Assembly (NCBI GenBank): GCA_013397455.1
Contig: VYZB01000215.1
Coordinates: 62,001-126,000, forward strand
Length of the DNA: 64,000 nucleotides
Source: Crotophaga sulcirostris
Taxonomy: Eukaryota > Chordata > Aves > Cuculiformes > Crotophagidae
Reading direction: 5' to 3'
Positions 1 through 11,765 of the stretch are shown here, piece by piece (the first letter of the stretch is position 1; every line of letters starts with the position of its first letter). Below the pieces are notes generated by a model, which saw only the letters and a list, made by a program, of their open reading frames with translations, made no database searches and was not told the DNA's origin. Both the position numbers and the translations under genes were made by a program.

Positions 1-2389
1 TTATGTATATAAAGTGCTGGCAACAAGGACTTGCTGAGACCTGGCTGCCTCTGCATGTGTTGATTAGTGCATAGAACAAAACCAGAAATCTTAATCTGTG
101 TCTTAATTCCTGCATTGACCTTTACTACATTTTGGTAAAAGATTAATTATAGTACCCAGGAAAACTCAATTATTCTTTGTGTGGGCAACTGGGGCAGAAT
201 ACCTTAGGAAAGGATATTCTTACTAATACACATCACTAATTTGAAGAGATGCAGGAAAAGTATAACTTTTCATCCCAGTAGTGACTTTCAAGCAAAAGTT
301 TAAAAACTAAATTAATACAGGTGAAAAGGTATGTCCAAAACCGTAAATAATGTATGCTAGTTGTGTCTCATAAACCTATTAATCAGTTAAAATAATTGAA
401 AAAGTAGCCAAGGAAAGCTGGACAACACTTTTCCATCTAATACTGATAATGCAAGAGGATTTTTAAGGTAGAAATATATCATCCTGTTCATTTCCATATA
501 TCACTGTATAGAGCTGAAGTTTTCGTACTTTGTTGATAAAACAAATTTTTGTGTTATGATTTAATAGTGCTTCACTTGATGTGGAGAATAATTTTTAGGA
601 AAATATTAAATAGAATACAAATATATATTTAAATAGCTGTCACTACTGTATCAAAATTTATTTGAAATGAGATAAACACCAAATGAAAATTTCCTCTCAC
701 TTCTGGAACCTCATAGTCATCCCTTTGACCACACTAGTCCATTTTATTCACTATAATCTGCCTGCTTTCTTACCTGAACTAAAGGTTGAGAGGTGATGTT
801 CTAACACCTCTGCTTCTTTGTGAATCAAACAAACACATTATTCTTTCAGCATAAATACCCTTGATGGAGTTTTATTGATTCTTCGAAGAAACCACATCTT
901 TTCTGCTTTCTTAGGGAGTCTAATGGACCACAGTTGTGTATCAGTGTATTGTATCATCAATGTCTTTAGACCAATTATTTTGTCTGTGGCATTATCAATT
1001 GATATTTCATATTTCAGAAAGTTATACAATTTTTAGAGTCTTCATATCATCCCTTTTCCTGGATTTGTATCAGAGAAAAAGTTGTTAATTATATTTGTAA
1101 GTTAGAGAGCCATCATTAGCAGTATAATAGTGAAAAAGAGTCATGGGTATAAGAATTAATTTTAATTAGAACATTAAGCCAAATTAATTCAATTACAAAT
1201 CTTCACAGCTTCACTTATACGTAGGATCTTTCAAATCTCCAGCTTTTTCTGATGCTCTGCTTTAAGTACACTACAAACATTCAGGAAATATTTTACACAA
1301 GCAAATAATTTTCTTCTGCTCAGTAGATAATCACAATATTTGTTGGGTATGCAGAGTAGATTACCTCATGTATGTTTATGCACATGTGTATGTCTGGTTT
1401 GGACTGCTTCTCAAACCCACGTAATGGTCAATTAATTCATGCGACATTACCTGTATTATGGCTGTGCAGCTTCCTAACTAGTTTACTTATTCTACCCATT
1501 GTTGCTACTGTTGATGTTGAAGAGCAACAGAATTAACTCTATTTATTAAAAAAAGATAAATCTAAATTATATGTGTAAATATATGACCTTATTTCTGCAT
1601 CCTAATGGATTCCCTCTATTTCATCATTAAAGTACATATTTATCTAAATCTGAGCTAATACCACTGTTTTTCTTCATAAAGCTAGGGTTTAGGGTATCAT
1701 AATGTGGTACAAATCTTCCTTCTGATTCCTGCATAAAAGATCCTTGGAAAAAACATGTAACACTTGGTTATTTTGCTTCAGGCCCCAACTGTGAGTCTCT
1801 AAGTTCAGTTAAATCTTTGCAGAGTGGAAAGAGAGCTTCCAAGCAATCTTATTTCCTTGTCTAAGTCATAGGCCATAAGAAGTGTAAAATGTCATGACTA
1901 CTGTTTTGAAGATCTCAATTTATAATTTATATTGCAGGGGAAAAGAAAAATCTTAAGGCTGTTTTTGTAAGAGCAGCTCACAGGTCTGATGTAGTAAATT
2001 TCCTTCTTATCCAACAACTACATTTTTTTTAGAATGTTATCTGGGCAGAAATTGAAAAGAAAATGCTATATTTGATCTTCGTCATCACAGAATACAGATT
2101 AGAAGTCTGCTTGGAAAATCTGGATGTTTGGAAACTTTGGAATATTTTCTTGAGAAGAAAAAGCTCAGAGATTTATTGGAAAAACTGCTTATTTTTATCC
2201 CTGAAGAACAACAAATTGGATGAACTACTGCCTGTCTTCTTGTATGAGGACTCCAGGAGACAGTACTGGGTAGAACATAATCAATGTGGAAACACATCCA
2301 GAGAATAATGAAAGCTTTTAGATGTTTGCTTGTCCTTGATTTCTTCATTCTTCATTTTTTTTAAGATAGACCATACTGCTTTCTGGATA
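1..2389. other. Unique intergenic DNA, nothing recognised
   Basis: AT-rich sequence with no interspersed repeat, RNA gene or convincing exon that I can recognise. The open frames at 838-1029 (minus) and 2063-2308 (plus) are short, have no recognisable domain and fit chance frames. Confidence 0.6.
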
Positions 2390-2390
2390 A

Positions 2391-2409
2391 AAGGAAGGAA
2401 GGAAGGAAG
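2391..2409 (+). repeat. (GGAA)n short microsatellite
   Basis: Four to five GGAA units in a row, directly upstream of a CR1 3' end. Short, and probably of no functional weight. Confidence 0.8.
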
Positions 2410-2419
2410 TCACTATTCT

Positions 2420-2544
2420 TGAAGTGTTTGGGCAATGCTCACAGACAAATGACAACTTTCAGGCTGTCCTGTGTGGAATCAGGAGTTGGACTCGATGATT
2501 CTCATGGGTTCCTTCCAAATCAGGATATTATATAATTCTATGAT
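2420..2544 (+). mobile_element. CR1 LINE 3' end fragment, plus strand
   Basis: The stretch matches the CR1 3' untranslated tail as I know it. It has 'gaagtgtttgggcaa', then 'caggagttggactcgatga', a 'gggttccttccaa' block and a terminal 'ataattctatgatg' octamer repeat. Only about 125 bp of the 3' end remains, the usual result of 5' truncation during target-primed reverse transcription. It carries no coding sequence. Confidence 0.85.
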
Positions 2545-3923
2545 GCTTAGTTTGACCTTACAGTTGTCATGAAGTGTTTTAATAATTTACTTTTGTTTTT
2601 TCTTACATGTGTCTGCTCCTAGGAAACTTTTATAGCTGGTAAAGGAGTATACGTGCTTGGCCTAGTCTTGCGAACTGTTTGTTTTATGATCTAGATTTTT
2701 GTCCATTGAGAGTATTGCATCTTGTCTTTAATTGCATTGCAATTCATGTTATTTCTGCAGAGGCAGAAAGGGGAATGAAATGAATGAGAACATTCTTTTC
2801 ATTCATTGCCTACTTGTAGGGATCTGAACACAAAATAATTCAGTGTAAAAAAGCAAACAGCCAAAATTATCTGTTGTTTTCTCTGTTTGTGTCTGTAAAC
2901 ACATCTGAACTTTTACATTTGCTGGAATCATACACTGAACTTTCAAACGACAACTGAAGTGTATCTAAAAATTTCTAGTACCAATCTTCCTAGACTGTTC
3001 AGTGTATGGACAATGTATCTTCACCTATTTTGAGGAAAATGCTTTTTAGGAAGTAGCTTCAGGTAAACTCTTAAAATATCTTCACTGAATATCTCTAGAA
3101 GTCACTCAGGAAATCTATATATCTTAGGTAGTCTATATTTGACTTAACTGCAAAATATGTCACTCTTGGTGCTTCAGTGTTGCTCCAGTGCTCCTGAGAA
3201 TCAGAGCTGAGATGCTCAGAACAAAAAAATAATTCAAAATATTTCCCTCCATCTTTGTATTGAGTCTTTGGTTATTTTTTTCTGTTGTCATATGTTCATT
3301 TGTCCTTATTTGATCAAAAAAGATGGATCATATTGAAATCAAAATGCAGTTTTTCCCCAGTAAGTCAACAATCTGACTGAAGCCAATAAGTCTGTTAATA
3401 TCCTTTCATTTCCATCACTTTCCTGACTTCTTATTCCCTTGCTTACTTTTTAAACTCTCTTATTTTAATTAAATTACCTCCTTCTAGAACTATTTGCTCT
3501 CATTCACACTGTTAAATCGTATTAATTCTTTTGCATACAGCTTCACACCATGCTATTCCAGAAGCCACGTTTTGCAGATTATTCAAACCCTCTAATTCAC
3601 TTCCTTTCTGAATTTTGTGCCATCAAACTCAAAATGGCAGTGAAAGTTCTCTGAGAACGGTTGCTGCTTAGCTGTCAAGGCATTAATATCTGTAGACAGA
3701 CTAGAAAAGGACAAAATTTTAAATACTTTTCCATTATGAATTTATTATAAAATACAGGATCTATTTAAAGAATTGAAGGGGTCTGATTTTCACCTTTTGC
3801 AAATACCTGGTTCTGAAGAATTTAAATAGATTTATTGGTACATTTTCAATAAGTCCAAAAAATTATTTTGAAAAAAACCTGTTTCTGACTTTTGGACTAA
3901 TGTTACACTTTGATTTTCTGTGC
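2545..3923. other. Intergenic DNA, nothing recognised
   Basis: AT-rich, with no repeat family or gene signal recognised up to the assembly gap. Confidence 0.55.
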
Positions 3924-3933
3924 NNNNNNNNNN
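3924..3933. other. Assembly gap (10 N)
   Basis: Ten undetermined bases directly before a long ATT microsatellite. Ten is probably a placeholder length, so the true distance is unknown. Confidence 0.99.
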
Positions 3934-3936
3934 AAA

Positions 3937-3937
<1 letters not shown>

Positions 3938-3996
<59 letters not shown>

Positions 3997-4006
3997 TATT
4001 ATTATT
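3938..4006 (+). repeat. (ATT)n microsatellite
   Basis: About 23 ATT units, with a single interruption (ACT at about 3991-3994). It borders the N gap, so the true array may be longer and the gap was probably caused by it. Confidence 0.97.
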
Positions 4007-4884
4007 TTCTCTTTTGTTTTTCTCCTGCAAAGTAGTTCTTTACAACTTATGAACTGAAATTTTGTAAACACTTATGAAAATATTTTATAGGAAAATGATG
4101 CAAAAAAAATAAATTAAAAATGCACTGCTCCAAAGCCTTTACTTAAGACCTCAGTCTTTGGAAGTACTCTTGGTCTCCTGTCTCTGATGTATTCAACTCA
4201 TGAAGAGAAGCAATGAGTAGCAACATCATTGATTTTCAGTCATCATCCCCACTGTGCTACTATTAACACAGACACTAAACTGGGGCTTCTTGCAGACTAT
4301 TTTTCCTTCGCTGCAAGCATTAGTTGATTTTCTGAACATAATAAACCTCTTTGTGTGTGTAGGGTGAGGAAGGGAACAAGGAAATTCTGTTGCTGTGTCT
4401 CACTCTGCAGTTCCTTCTCCTGTATGGTTGAACTCTAGGGCCATGTATCAGCCACTAAAAAGGTTGTCAGCCTATTAAGCTTTTTTTCTCACATGCTCCA
4501 ACTCTTCTGTCGCTGTCAATTTAAACATGAAATTTTTCTCCACAGTGATGTCTTGTGATTTCATTATGCCAGCAATTTAAATGTCTTAAGGTTAGAAGAA
4601 AAAAAAAAGTAATTTAGGGTGAGAGACTAATAGTTGGACAAAACAAGCAGTGAGCTAACAAATGGATTAGTTTGCTCTCTGGTCTGGCGAAAGAGGTAAC
4701 TGAGCCTTGGTCATTTAACTTATGGGAGAAGAACGTGGGCCTGAGTAGTGAGAACTGAGGGCTCTGATATGAAATTCCTGCTTAAAGAAACAGCTGTCGG
4801 TTGTCTAAACAGTTAAAAACCATAATCAATACTGTATATCCATGAGATGCTATATTTTACCAGTACTTAGCTAAACAGAAAAGT
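4007..4884. other. Intergenic DNA, nothing recognised
   Basis: AT-rich sequence with no recognisable repeat or coding signal. Confidence 0.5.
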
Positions 4885-5045
4885 TGGAACTGCTCTCCCA
4901 TCTCTGGAAGCATTCAAGGCCAGGCTGGATGAGGCTTTGAGTGACCTGATCTTGTGGAAGGTATCTCTGCCCATAGCAGGGATTTGGAACTAGATCATCT
5001 TTGAGGTCCCTTTAAACTCAAAATATTCTACGATTCTGTGGTTCA
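4885..5045 (+). mobile_element. CR1 LINE 3' end fragment, plus strand
   Basis: Reads through the CR1 3' region in order: 'catctctggaagcattcaa', 'ggccaggctggatgaggct', 'ctgcccatagcaggga', 'ggaactagatcatctttga', and ends in 'attctacgattctgtgg'. It is 5' truncated and lacks the reverse-transcriptase part. It is followed at once by antisense CR1 sequence, giving a tail-to-tail arrangement. Confidence 0.9.
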
Positions 5046-5057
5046 ATAAATTGTTTA

Positions 5058-5200
5058 AATGTTTGATCACTCTTGTGATTAAAAAATTATTTCTAACATC
5101 TAATTGTAATTTGCCCTGTTCCACTTTGTAGCTATTGCCTCATGACCTTCCACTGCAAAATTCCAAGAAGAATCTGGATCCATCTTCTCTCCATTAGGCA
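5058..5200 (-). mobile_element. CR1 LINE internal fragment, minus strand
   Basis: On the plus strand this reads as the antisense of CR1 near the ORF2 end: 'ttatttctaacatctaatt', a 'tagctattgcctcatgacct' block and 'gaagaatctggatccatct'. It is old and diverged. Its own 3' end is missing, and a younger antisense CR1 starts at 5201, so the two are probably separate insertions rather than one element. Confidence 0.65.
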
Positions 5201-5342
5201 GTCATAGAATCATAGAGTCATGGAATCATAGAATTGTTTGATTGGAAAAGACCTTTGAGATCGAGTCCAACCATACCTGTCCACGACTAAACCATATGCC
5301 CGAGCACTTCACCTATCCATCTTTTAAATAACTCCAGGGTAC
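5201..5342 (-). mobile_element. CR1 LINE 3' end, minus strand
   Basis: Starts with the classic antisense CR1 tail, 'tcatagaatcatag' followed by 'ggaatcatagaatt', then 'ttggaaaagacctttgaga', 'gagtccaaccatacctgt' and 'cttttaaataactccaggg'. Three imperfect copies of the 8-bp 3' terminal repeat are visible at 5201-5235. Only the last 140 bp or so of the element is kept. Confidence 0.93.
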
Positions 5343-6930
5343 TTTGTCATAATTCTGCAGCGACTCTTGATGTGCTCTTCCTTGGTAGTATTGTTGGTGC
5401 CATGTAGACAAAATTTTAATAGTTTGAAAGCCAAGTAAATCTTGGAAACGCCTTTTCAAATATTCTGAATCTGAACTCCTGGCAGGCAATAAACCTACTA
5501 AGACAGGGAATATGATTGACAGATATATATCTCCATTCGCTATCTTCCATTTTCTCCTGTTGATACTGACAGGTAGATTAGGCAGCTCTGATGCTACTCT
5601 GAGGAGATTCGTTCCTTTTCAGCTGTTTCCAGTACACTATATCTATCCTGCTAATGCACACCTGCAAGTGGAGAAGGAGCTTTCCTCTTCTTGCTGATTT
5701 TGGGACTGTCCATCCCAAGCAAGCATTTGAGTGCTGCCTCAAATTGTTCCTTCCTGTATGAAATGTGGTTCTTGAGTTTTGTTCCTCTCTAAGACATGGG
5801 TGATGTTTTGCATTCTTGCCTAAATACAACAGCAATTGGTTTCTAACAGCTACTTTTAGAGTCTACTGTATCAGTATAGAACAGACTTTTGCTATATTCA
5901 GTAGCTGGAAAAGTTGACATTTTTTTCACTCAAGTTTGACCAAAGGATAAAGAAAGATCTCTTTCACCTAGGGTTAGGTCAAGCATTTAGACTCTCAGAT
6001 TACAGTATATACTTTACATTCAGGAAGCATGGATAAAATCTCTTTGAATACTTCACTGTGAAGTGTTTTTTCAATTGAGTTGTGAATGTATTATGTACCG
6101 TTCACTACTTTTTATTTTTACAAGATGTTAGGTCAATACCTTACCTTGGATATTTGCTTTACTGGGAGTAGTTCCTACAAGATGATAGTCTCATTTACTG
6201 GCATTAGGTAGGATGTATTCAGCACCCTCCAAGTATCTAGAAACACCAATTACCTAGAATTTATAAACAGTTCAACCGACACCAATCTGTTATCCAATGA
6301 ACATAATTTCAAATTTTTTATAAAATTAGAAGTTGACTTTTCAGCTTTTCCCTACTAGATTTTTTCTAGTTTTAATTTTTCATTTGTTCATTTAAGTTCT
6401 TAAGTGACATACTATATCATGTCAAATCATTCCCATCATAATTTGTTACATCACATTAGAGTAGTTAATGAATTTTGGCAGGCGTTACCATTTGGACTCA
6501 ACAGTCATTGAATTACGTTCTTTATAAACATTTTTATCATTCTGTGCATGGTATGCCTCTTCTTGCAATGGATGCAAAGTGGAGTGTGACCAAAAGTAAG
6601 CACTCTAAAATGAGGGCAAACAGTAAGTGACTGAAAAACTTGTGGAATAATGGAAGAGGTTTGTCACTGAAGGAAACTGTATTTCCAGAATAAAATGGTT
6701 AAATTTTAATAGTTCCTGTAATCCCTGTTTACTATTGTATTTCAAATGTACATTTAAGTGATGAAATTATATTCTGATTCAACTTAGATTTAACATTAAA
6801 TCAGTTTAGATTTAACATATTGGTAATGAATATTTCAAATGAAATTTTAAAATGAGAACATGGTTCACACATAAACAGAATCAAAGTCAGAGACACTGTA
6901 CGCTTCATTTAGTCTCAGGTGCTAAGAAAC
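5343..6930. other. Intergenic DNA, nothing recognised
   Basis: No repeat family or gene recognised. A 13-bp direct repeat ('ttagatttaacat') occurs at 6784 and 6805. The small open frames at 5512-5697 (plus) and 5578-5835 (minus) overlap on opposite strands and look like chance. Confidence 0.5.
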
Positions 6931-7539
6931 TGTCATGGTTTAGTCCTGGCCTGGCCAATTTCTGCAGCTATTACCAAGAAGATGGGCTCCCAGTTCACTT
7001 CCTCCCTATATGGACCTGACATGGCATGGGTTAAAATGTCCCAATGACTATATGTCCCCACAAATGCTGCAGAGTAAGCATGGGTGAGTGGTAGGAGGGA
7101 GCCGAACTCAGGAATCAGATTCAGGAACACGCGGATCTGGGAGCAGTGGCAAACAGACAGATAAAATCCTCACTGGATGTTGGTCATTGAAGAAGAGAGT
7201 GAGACCCTCATGATCTCTCAATTTTATCCTAAGCATGATGTATATGAGAGGGAATACTCTGTTAGTCAGTTTGGGGTCATGTTCTGTCCACCCCTCCCTG
7301 CAGGTGTGACCCTTTTTTGCCTCTTTGACTTACGGTATTCCACCAGATCAAAGATGGCTTTGATTAGCACAGAAATAAGTATAAGCAATGGCTTTTCTGC
7401 ATACCAGTGTCCTGTGTTATCTCTTCTAGAGAGAAACACTGTCTGAAAAACATGAAACTAACTTTCAGAAAATGGAGTTACTTAGACAAGACTTACTTGA
7501 AGTTAGAAAGTTGATTCTACTTTAGCTCAAACCAGAACA
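6931..7539 (-). mobile_element. ERVL-type solo LTR, antisense, decayed
   Basis: The left end 'tgtcatggtttagtcctgg' and the right end 'ctcaaaccagaaca' give TG...CA termini. The interior resembles the bird ERVL-type LTR: 'gaatactctgttagtcagt', 'tttggggtcatgttctgtcc', and near the right end 'aaagttgattctactttag'. Read on the minus strand, the LTR begins TGTTCTGGTTTGA and ends CCATGACA. I see no matching target duplication (left flank gaaac, right flank aggtg), so an end may be lost or mutated. No pol or gag lies next to it, hence 'solo'. Family assignment is from memory of the consensus and the copy is diverged. Confidence 0.65.
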
Positions 7540-7571
7540 AGGTGTTACACAAAAATAGAAAATGTGAGGGT

Positions 7572-7713
7572 CTCTCATGCCCCATCCTTGGAGGTGTTCA
7601 AAGCCAGGTTGGATGAAGTTTTGGGCAACCTGACCTAGTGGAAGGTGTTCCTACCCATGGCAGGGAAGTTGGAAGTAGGTCCCTTCCAACCCAAACCATT
7701 CTCTAATTCTGTC
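7572..7713 (+). mobile_element. CR1 LINE 3' end fragment, plus strand
   Basis: Shows 'catgccccatccttggagg', 'tgttcaaagccaggttgga', 'ctacccatggcaggga' and 'cccttccaacccaaaccatt', and ends in 'ctctaattctg'. Compared with the fragment at 4885-5045 it lacks about 13 bases of the 'agatgatctttgagg' segment, a small internal deletion. Confidence 0.92.
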
Positions 7714-7778
7714 TCCTGAGAACACACATTGTTGGTAAATGATATCCATTTAGATTAGAGATTTTAACAATCACCTCT

Positions 7779-7953
7779 GTCATGGATTGACCCTGTCTGG
7801 ATGCCATGTGCCCAGCAAAGCCACTCTCTCACTTCCCTTCTCAGCAGGAGAAGTAGAGAAAATATAACAAAAGGCTCCCCCTCTCCTTAACTGACCTTGA
7901 TGCAGAGCTGTTTCTCTCACATAGTCTCACTCCTCTCTTCAGCTGCAGTTGAA
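7779..7953 (-). mobile_element. LTR fragment, antisense, internally deleted
   Basis: Begins TGTCATGGATTGACC and continues 'tggatgccatgtgcccagc', 'aaagccactctctcacttcc' and 'gaaaatataacaaaaggct', the antisense 3' end of a common bird LTR type. After 'aaggct' it jumps to 'ccttaactgaccttgatgc' and 'ctctcacatagtctcact', which is homologous to 55976-56055, the 5' part of a second copy in this window. The middle of the LTR is therefore missing here. The right end is ragged and no target duplication is visible. I am not sure of the family name. Confidence 0.7.
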
Positions 7954-10865
7954 TAACCAACATCTGAAAAAATGCCTGACACACTCCTTTCTCTTAAAGA
8001 CATCATCTACCCACAGGATAAAGTAGAGTAACTGAAGAGGGACACTGAAAATTATCTATATATATAGCAAGAAAACAGCATGTTTTTAATCTAGCCAGAT
8101 AGATGTAAAGTCACACAAAAGGGAACAAGGATATTAATGTGACCAATTCACAGCAGATTAATCGGCCAAAAGTGAGCAATCAATTTGACATATATATTAG
8201 ATGGGACTTAAGTAATCCTTCTGTGTTTAAACAGACAAAAATAGATCAAGCAATTATTTCACATGGTAACTGATGTGGATTCCCACAGTCCAGGAAAGGG
8301 ATGGATACCCTTTAATAGGTTCAAAGAAGAAATACAAGATGCTTAAAAAATGAAATATATGTGGTAAAACAAAGGACTAAAGAGTTCATCCTTTTTTACC
8401 TTACTATAGAGAAAGCATAAGGAAGATCTGATTATGGATTAGAGAAACCTGCAATATTGTAGGTAACTCAGTGGATTTGGAAGTAGATAGAGTAATAGAA
8501 CTTGCAACAAATGTTTGAATCGAATGTTTCCATTATTAAGATCTTGAAATTTTAAGTGAATCTCAATTCTGAAATGACCTTCTACACAGAATTAACAAAT
8601 AGACAACATTTTATCCTATTCAGGCTTGTTTTGGAACTAAAATGCTGACTGAAGGATCTTACTGTGAGATTTGCATGACTATGAGCAAATATTTGTATTC
8701 GCTATGGCATACTAACACCAGCAGAATTATGTAGAGGCTATGCCACAGTCATTGTTGGGTGTAGTCCTTAACCATACACTACAGCACAATGTCTTCTAAA
8801 TTTTACATGTGTTTAGGGAGCAAATATTTGGTTAGCCCTCTGTTCTGCAGTAGAAAATGACTATGATTTCCAGACCCCACTGTTTTTCCAGATACTGTAA
8901 CTAACATTTCCTATTTTTGAGAGTTGTCCTTTCACAATAAATGATGCAATGCAGTATTATTGTCTCAGATTGACTTGATATATCTGTCTGCAATCTGTCA
9001 ACAGGAAAAATATATGCAAAATAATGCATTTTTAAAAGATGGCTTGGTGGGCACATGGCAGCCAGCCAAGTTTATCATCACAACCCGTCAAGTGTCTTCA
9101 TGGCTGTACTTGCACCAGTCTGCGCCACAGCTTTCAGAGGGCTGAGATTCAATACTCAGTGTAGCCAAGAGCTTTCAAGTAAGGGAACTATGAGATCAAA
9201 CTGCTTTCAGAGAGTATTATTTTTTAATATAAACATCAGTATTGGCTGAACAACTGTTAAATGATTCTGCTAATTTATACCAAGCTACTGTCTATAAACA
9301 GACAAATGAAAAATTTGATTTTCTGTCTAACAAAGATTTAAAACCTTTTATTTTAAAAATATATATTGGAAAAGATTGATAATTTCTCTTATTACCTCAT
9401 TTTTTTTTCCTTATCTTTAGAGTTAGTTATCATTATATAAAAGTTTCCAATAGGTCTTCTTAACCTTATGGTAAAGGTTTAAAGTAGGGAAAAGCAAAGT
9501 CATTTACATTTTACTTAAATAAAACTTTGACCAAAATACTTGAAATAGCAGTCTTCCCTATTCAGTTGAGTTATTTTGATATTCACATATCTTTGTGCAA
9601 ATGACTTGACAGGAACACATACTGAACAATCATTCTAATGTTAATGTACTAGTTAGTAGATAAAAAAAAAGATAAAAAATACTAAAAAAAAATCCTCTTC
9701 CACTGAGTTTCTCAAAAATATACAGCTGTTCTCCTTTCCTTGGAGAGCATCTGCCTATACCATGCTCAAGAAGAAATAATGTATTGCCACATTTGATTAA
9801 TTGTCTTCTTACAGACACAGAAATCACATCACTTGTTCATATCTAAATCTGTAGCCATCATCTGAAATAAAAAAAAAGAAAAAATGGAGTAGCTGAAGAG
9901 ATAGGAAAAAAATTCAAATAAAAAAACCCTAGACATGGACTAAAGCATTATAGTAGATAAACAGTGCAATAAAATGTAATCAATGAGGAGATCTCACAGT
10001 TTAAGTAACACAATTGAAAATCTGGATATTTGAGTGACTCCTCTGCACCTTCCCTAACATAACATCAGATTTGTGATTGAAACAATTTTAGGTGAATATT
10101 CAAATAACAACTGCCACCAAAGTAGTTATATGGTCTAATCCAGTTCTTGGAAATTTATACAAGTGAAAAGAGAAATCAAGGTGTAATTTGAAATGGATGC
10201 AAAGATGCATTTTCAAAACACAGAATTACCTTAACTTTTCTAAATCAAGTTATCAGCTCAAGTAGTTTAGTATCTATTTCTTCACAAGCTATAGGAGTCT
10301 TTTCATGTAGTTGAGAGGGAAAATGTGGATAAAGTATAAAAATTTCTCAGGCTATTTCTCCCATACTGTAAAAGATTTTCAACTCACATGAAGTTACATA
10401 TGACAGCACTTAGGCTTTCTTGAAACAAGTACTATAAAAAATGATTAACATTTGCTTTATCGTCACAGATATCTCTTTTGCACATCGTAATCTCAAAGTG
10501 ATGATGTAACATGAAACAAAGACCCAGAAATCAAGTTTTTTGGCTTATCTTGGTTCTAGTTGCCTGGGTAGAAGAACCTGAACATTAAACCATACTAAGA
10601 AAAAGGAGCAAGAAGAAACTAAAAGAAACAGAAACTGTGCCTGTAAACATTTATTTGAACATAATGTAACTTTATAAGAAGGTTCTATTTTGATTTTCTG
10701 TCTCATTATAGTGTGAAAATTGGTTATTTCTCTTCCCATTGCTTTTAATGTTATATCTTCCTTTAGCAAACAAAGTAGACTTTTCTTGCTCTATTTCCTC
10801 AACTCTTCCAGAAAGAAAGTTTACTTTCATTTCAGATAGGCTTGGTTGGTTTTTTTCATGGTGTT
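7954..10865. other. Intergenic DNA, nothing recognised
   Basis: AT-rich sequence with scattered homopolymer A and T runs. The open frames at 8960-9249 (plus), 9630-9827 (minus) and 10545-10769 (minus) show no domain and are not supported as genes. Confidence 0.5.
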
Positions 10866-10915
10866 TTTGTTTGTTTGTTTGTATTTTGTTTGTTTCTGTT
10901 TTGTAAGGGTTTTGT
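10866..10915 (+). repeat. (TTTG)n-like low-complexity tract
   Basis: Imperfect TTTG/TTTGT repeats within a T-rich stretch that runs from about 10,850 to 10,925. Confidence 0.75.
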
Positions 10916-10925
10916 GGTTTTTTTC

Positions 10926-11390
10926 AGGTATGCTTATTTCAATTTAATAAAGTCTACATAGTCATTCAGTACTAACATGATCTATACTGACATCATCGCT
11001 ATTTTAGTAGATAATTTCTTAAAAGGTGACTATGTTAACTTAAATAAACATCAGTATACCATTTTAAAATCTGTTAGCCCCTAGTATACATAACATCTTG
11101 CGAAGGTAAAGAAATAATAAGAATATGGAAAGCAGTGATCATTAAAAGCTCTTTGTGACCATTACATTTTGTCATTTGTAAGATAAAACTAACACTTTGT
11201 ACCCATATTTTTTTCCTATATAATATATTTTAATATATTTAGATGTGCAAAATAAATGTAACTATCTTTCTAAATTAAGCAAGGACAACTCCTAAATATA
11301 GTCTAGTTTATAAGAAATTTTCAGATACAGAAGTATGCTTTAAATTAAACTACTTTAACTCCAAATTAAGCTAGTTCTTTGTAATATAAA
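10926..11390. other. Intergenic DNA, nothing recognised
   Basis: Very AT-rich, with no recognisable repeat or gene. Confidence 0.5.
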
Positions 11391-11430
11391 AACTTTAATG
11401 GTACAGAGAAAACTTTAATGGTACAGAGAA
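11391..11430 (+). repeat. Perfect 20-bp tandem duplication
   Basis: The unit aactttaatggtacagagaa occurs twice without a mismatch (11391-11410 and 11411-11430). Confidence 0.95.
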
Positions 11431-11765
11431 GGAATATAAATTTCACCAGCTAATATATAAGCTTCTGTAGATTTATAACAATAAATTTTACGTGGACTTT
11501 CAAATTAAACCACAGTTCAGAATTCTGACTACAGAAGTGGCCAGTATACCAGTTATTTAGATTAAAAATATGAGGAAGAACTTGAAAAAAAATTATCCTT
11601 CCTCTGTTACTTTCTCTAAGCTTCTGGGAATCAGCACATCACATACTTCCAGAGATGGAAGTTGCATGCAGGTGATTGCTTTTGACCCTACCAACTTCCT
11701 TCATTAATTCCTTTTTACATTTATAGACTTATTTTTATACTGCAACAATTATTCACCCAAGTTCA

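Noticed and set aside
3938..4006. Poly-Ile open frame on the minus strand (3832-4071)
   Set aside because: It is a translation of the (ATT)n repeat and crosses an N gap.
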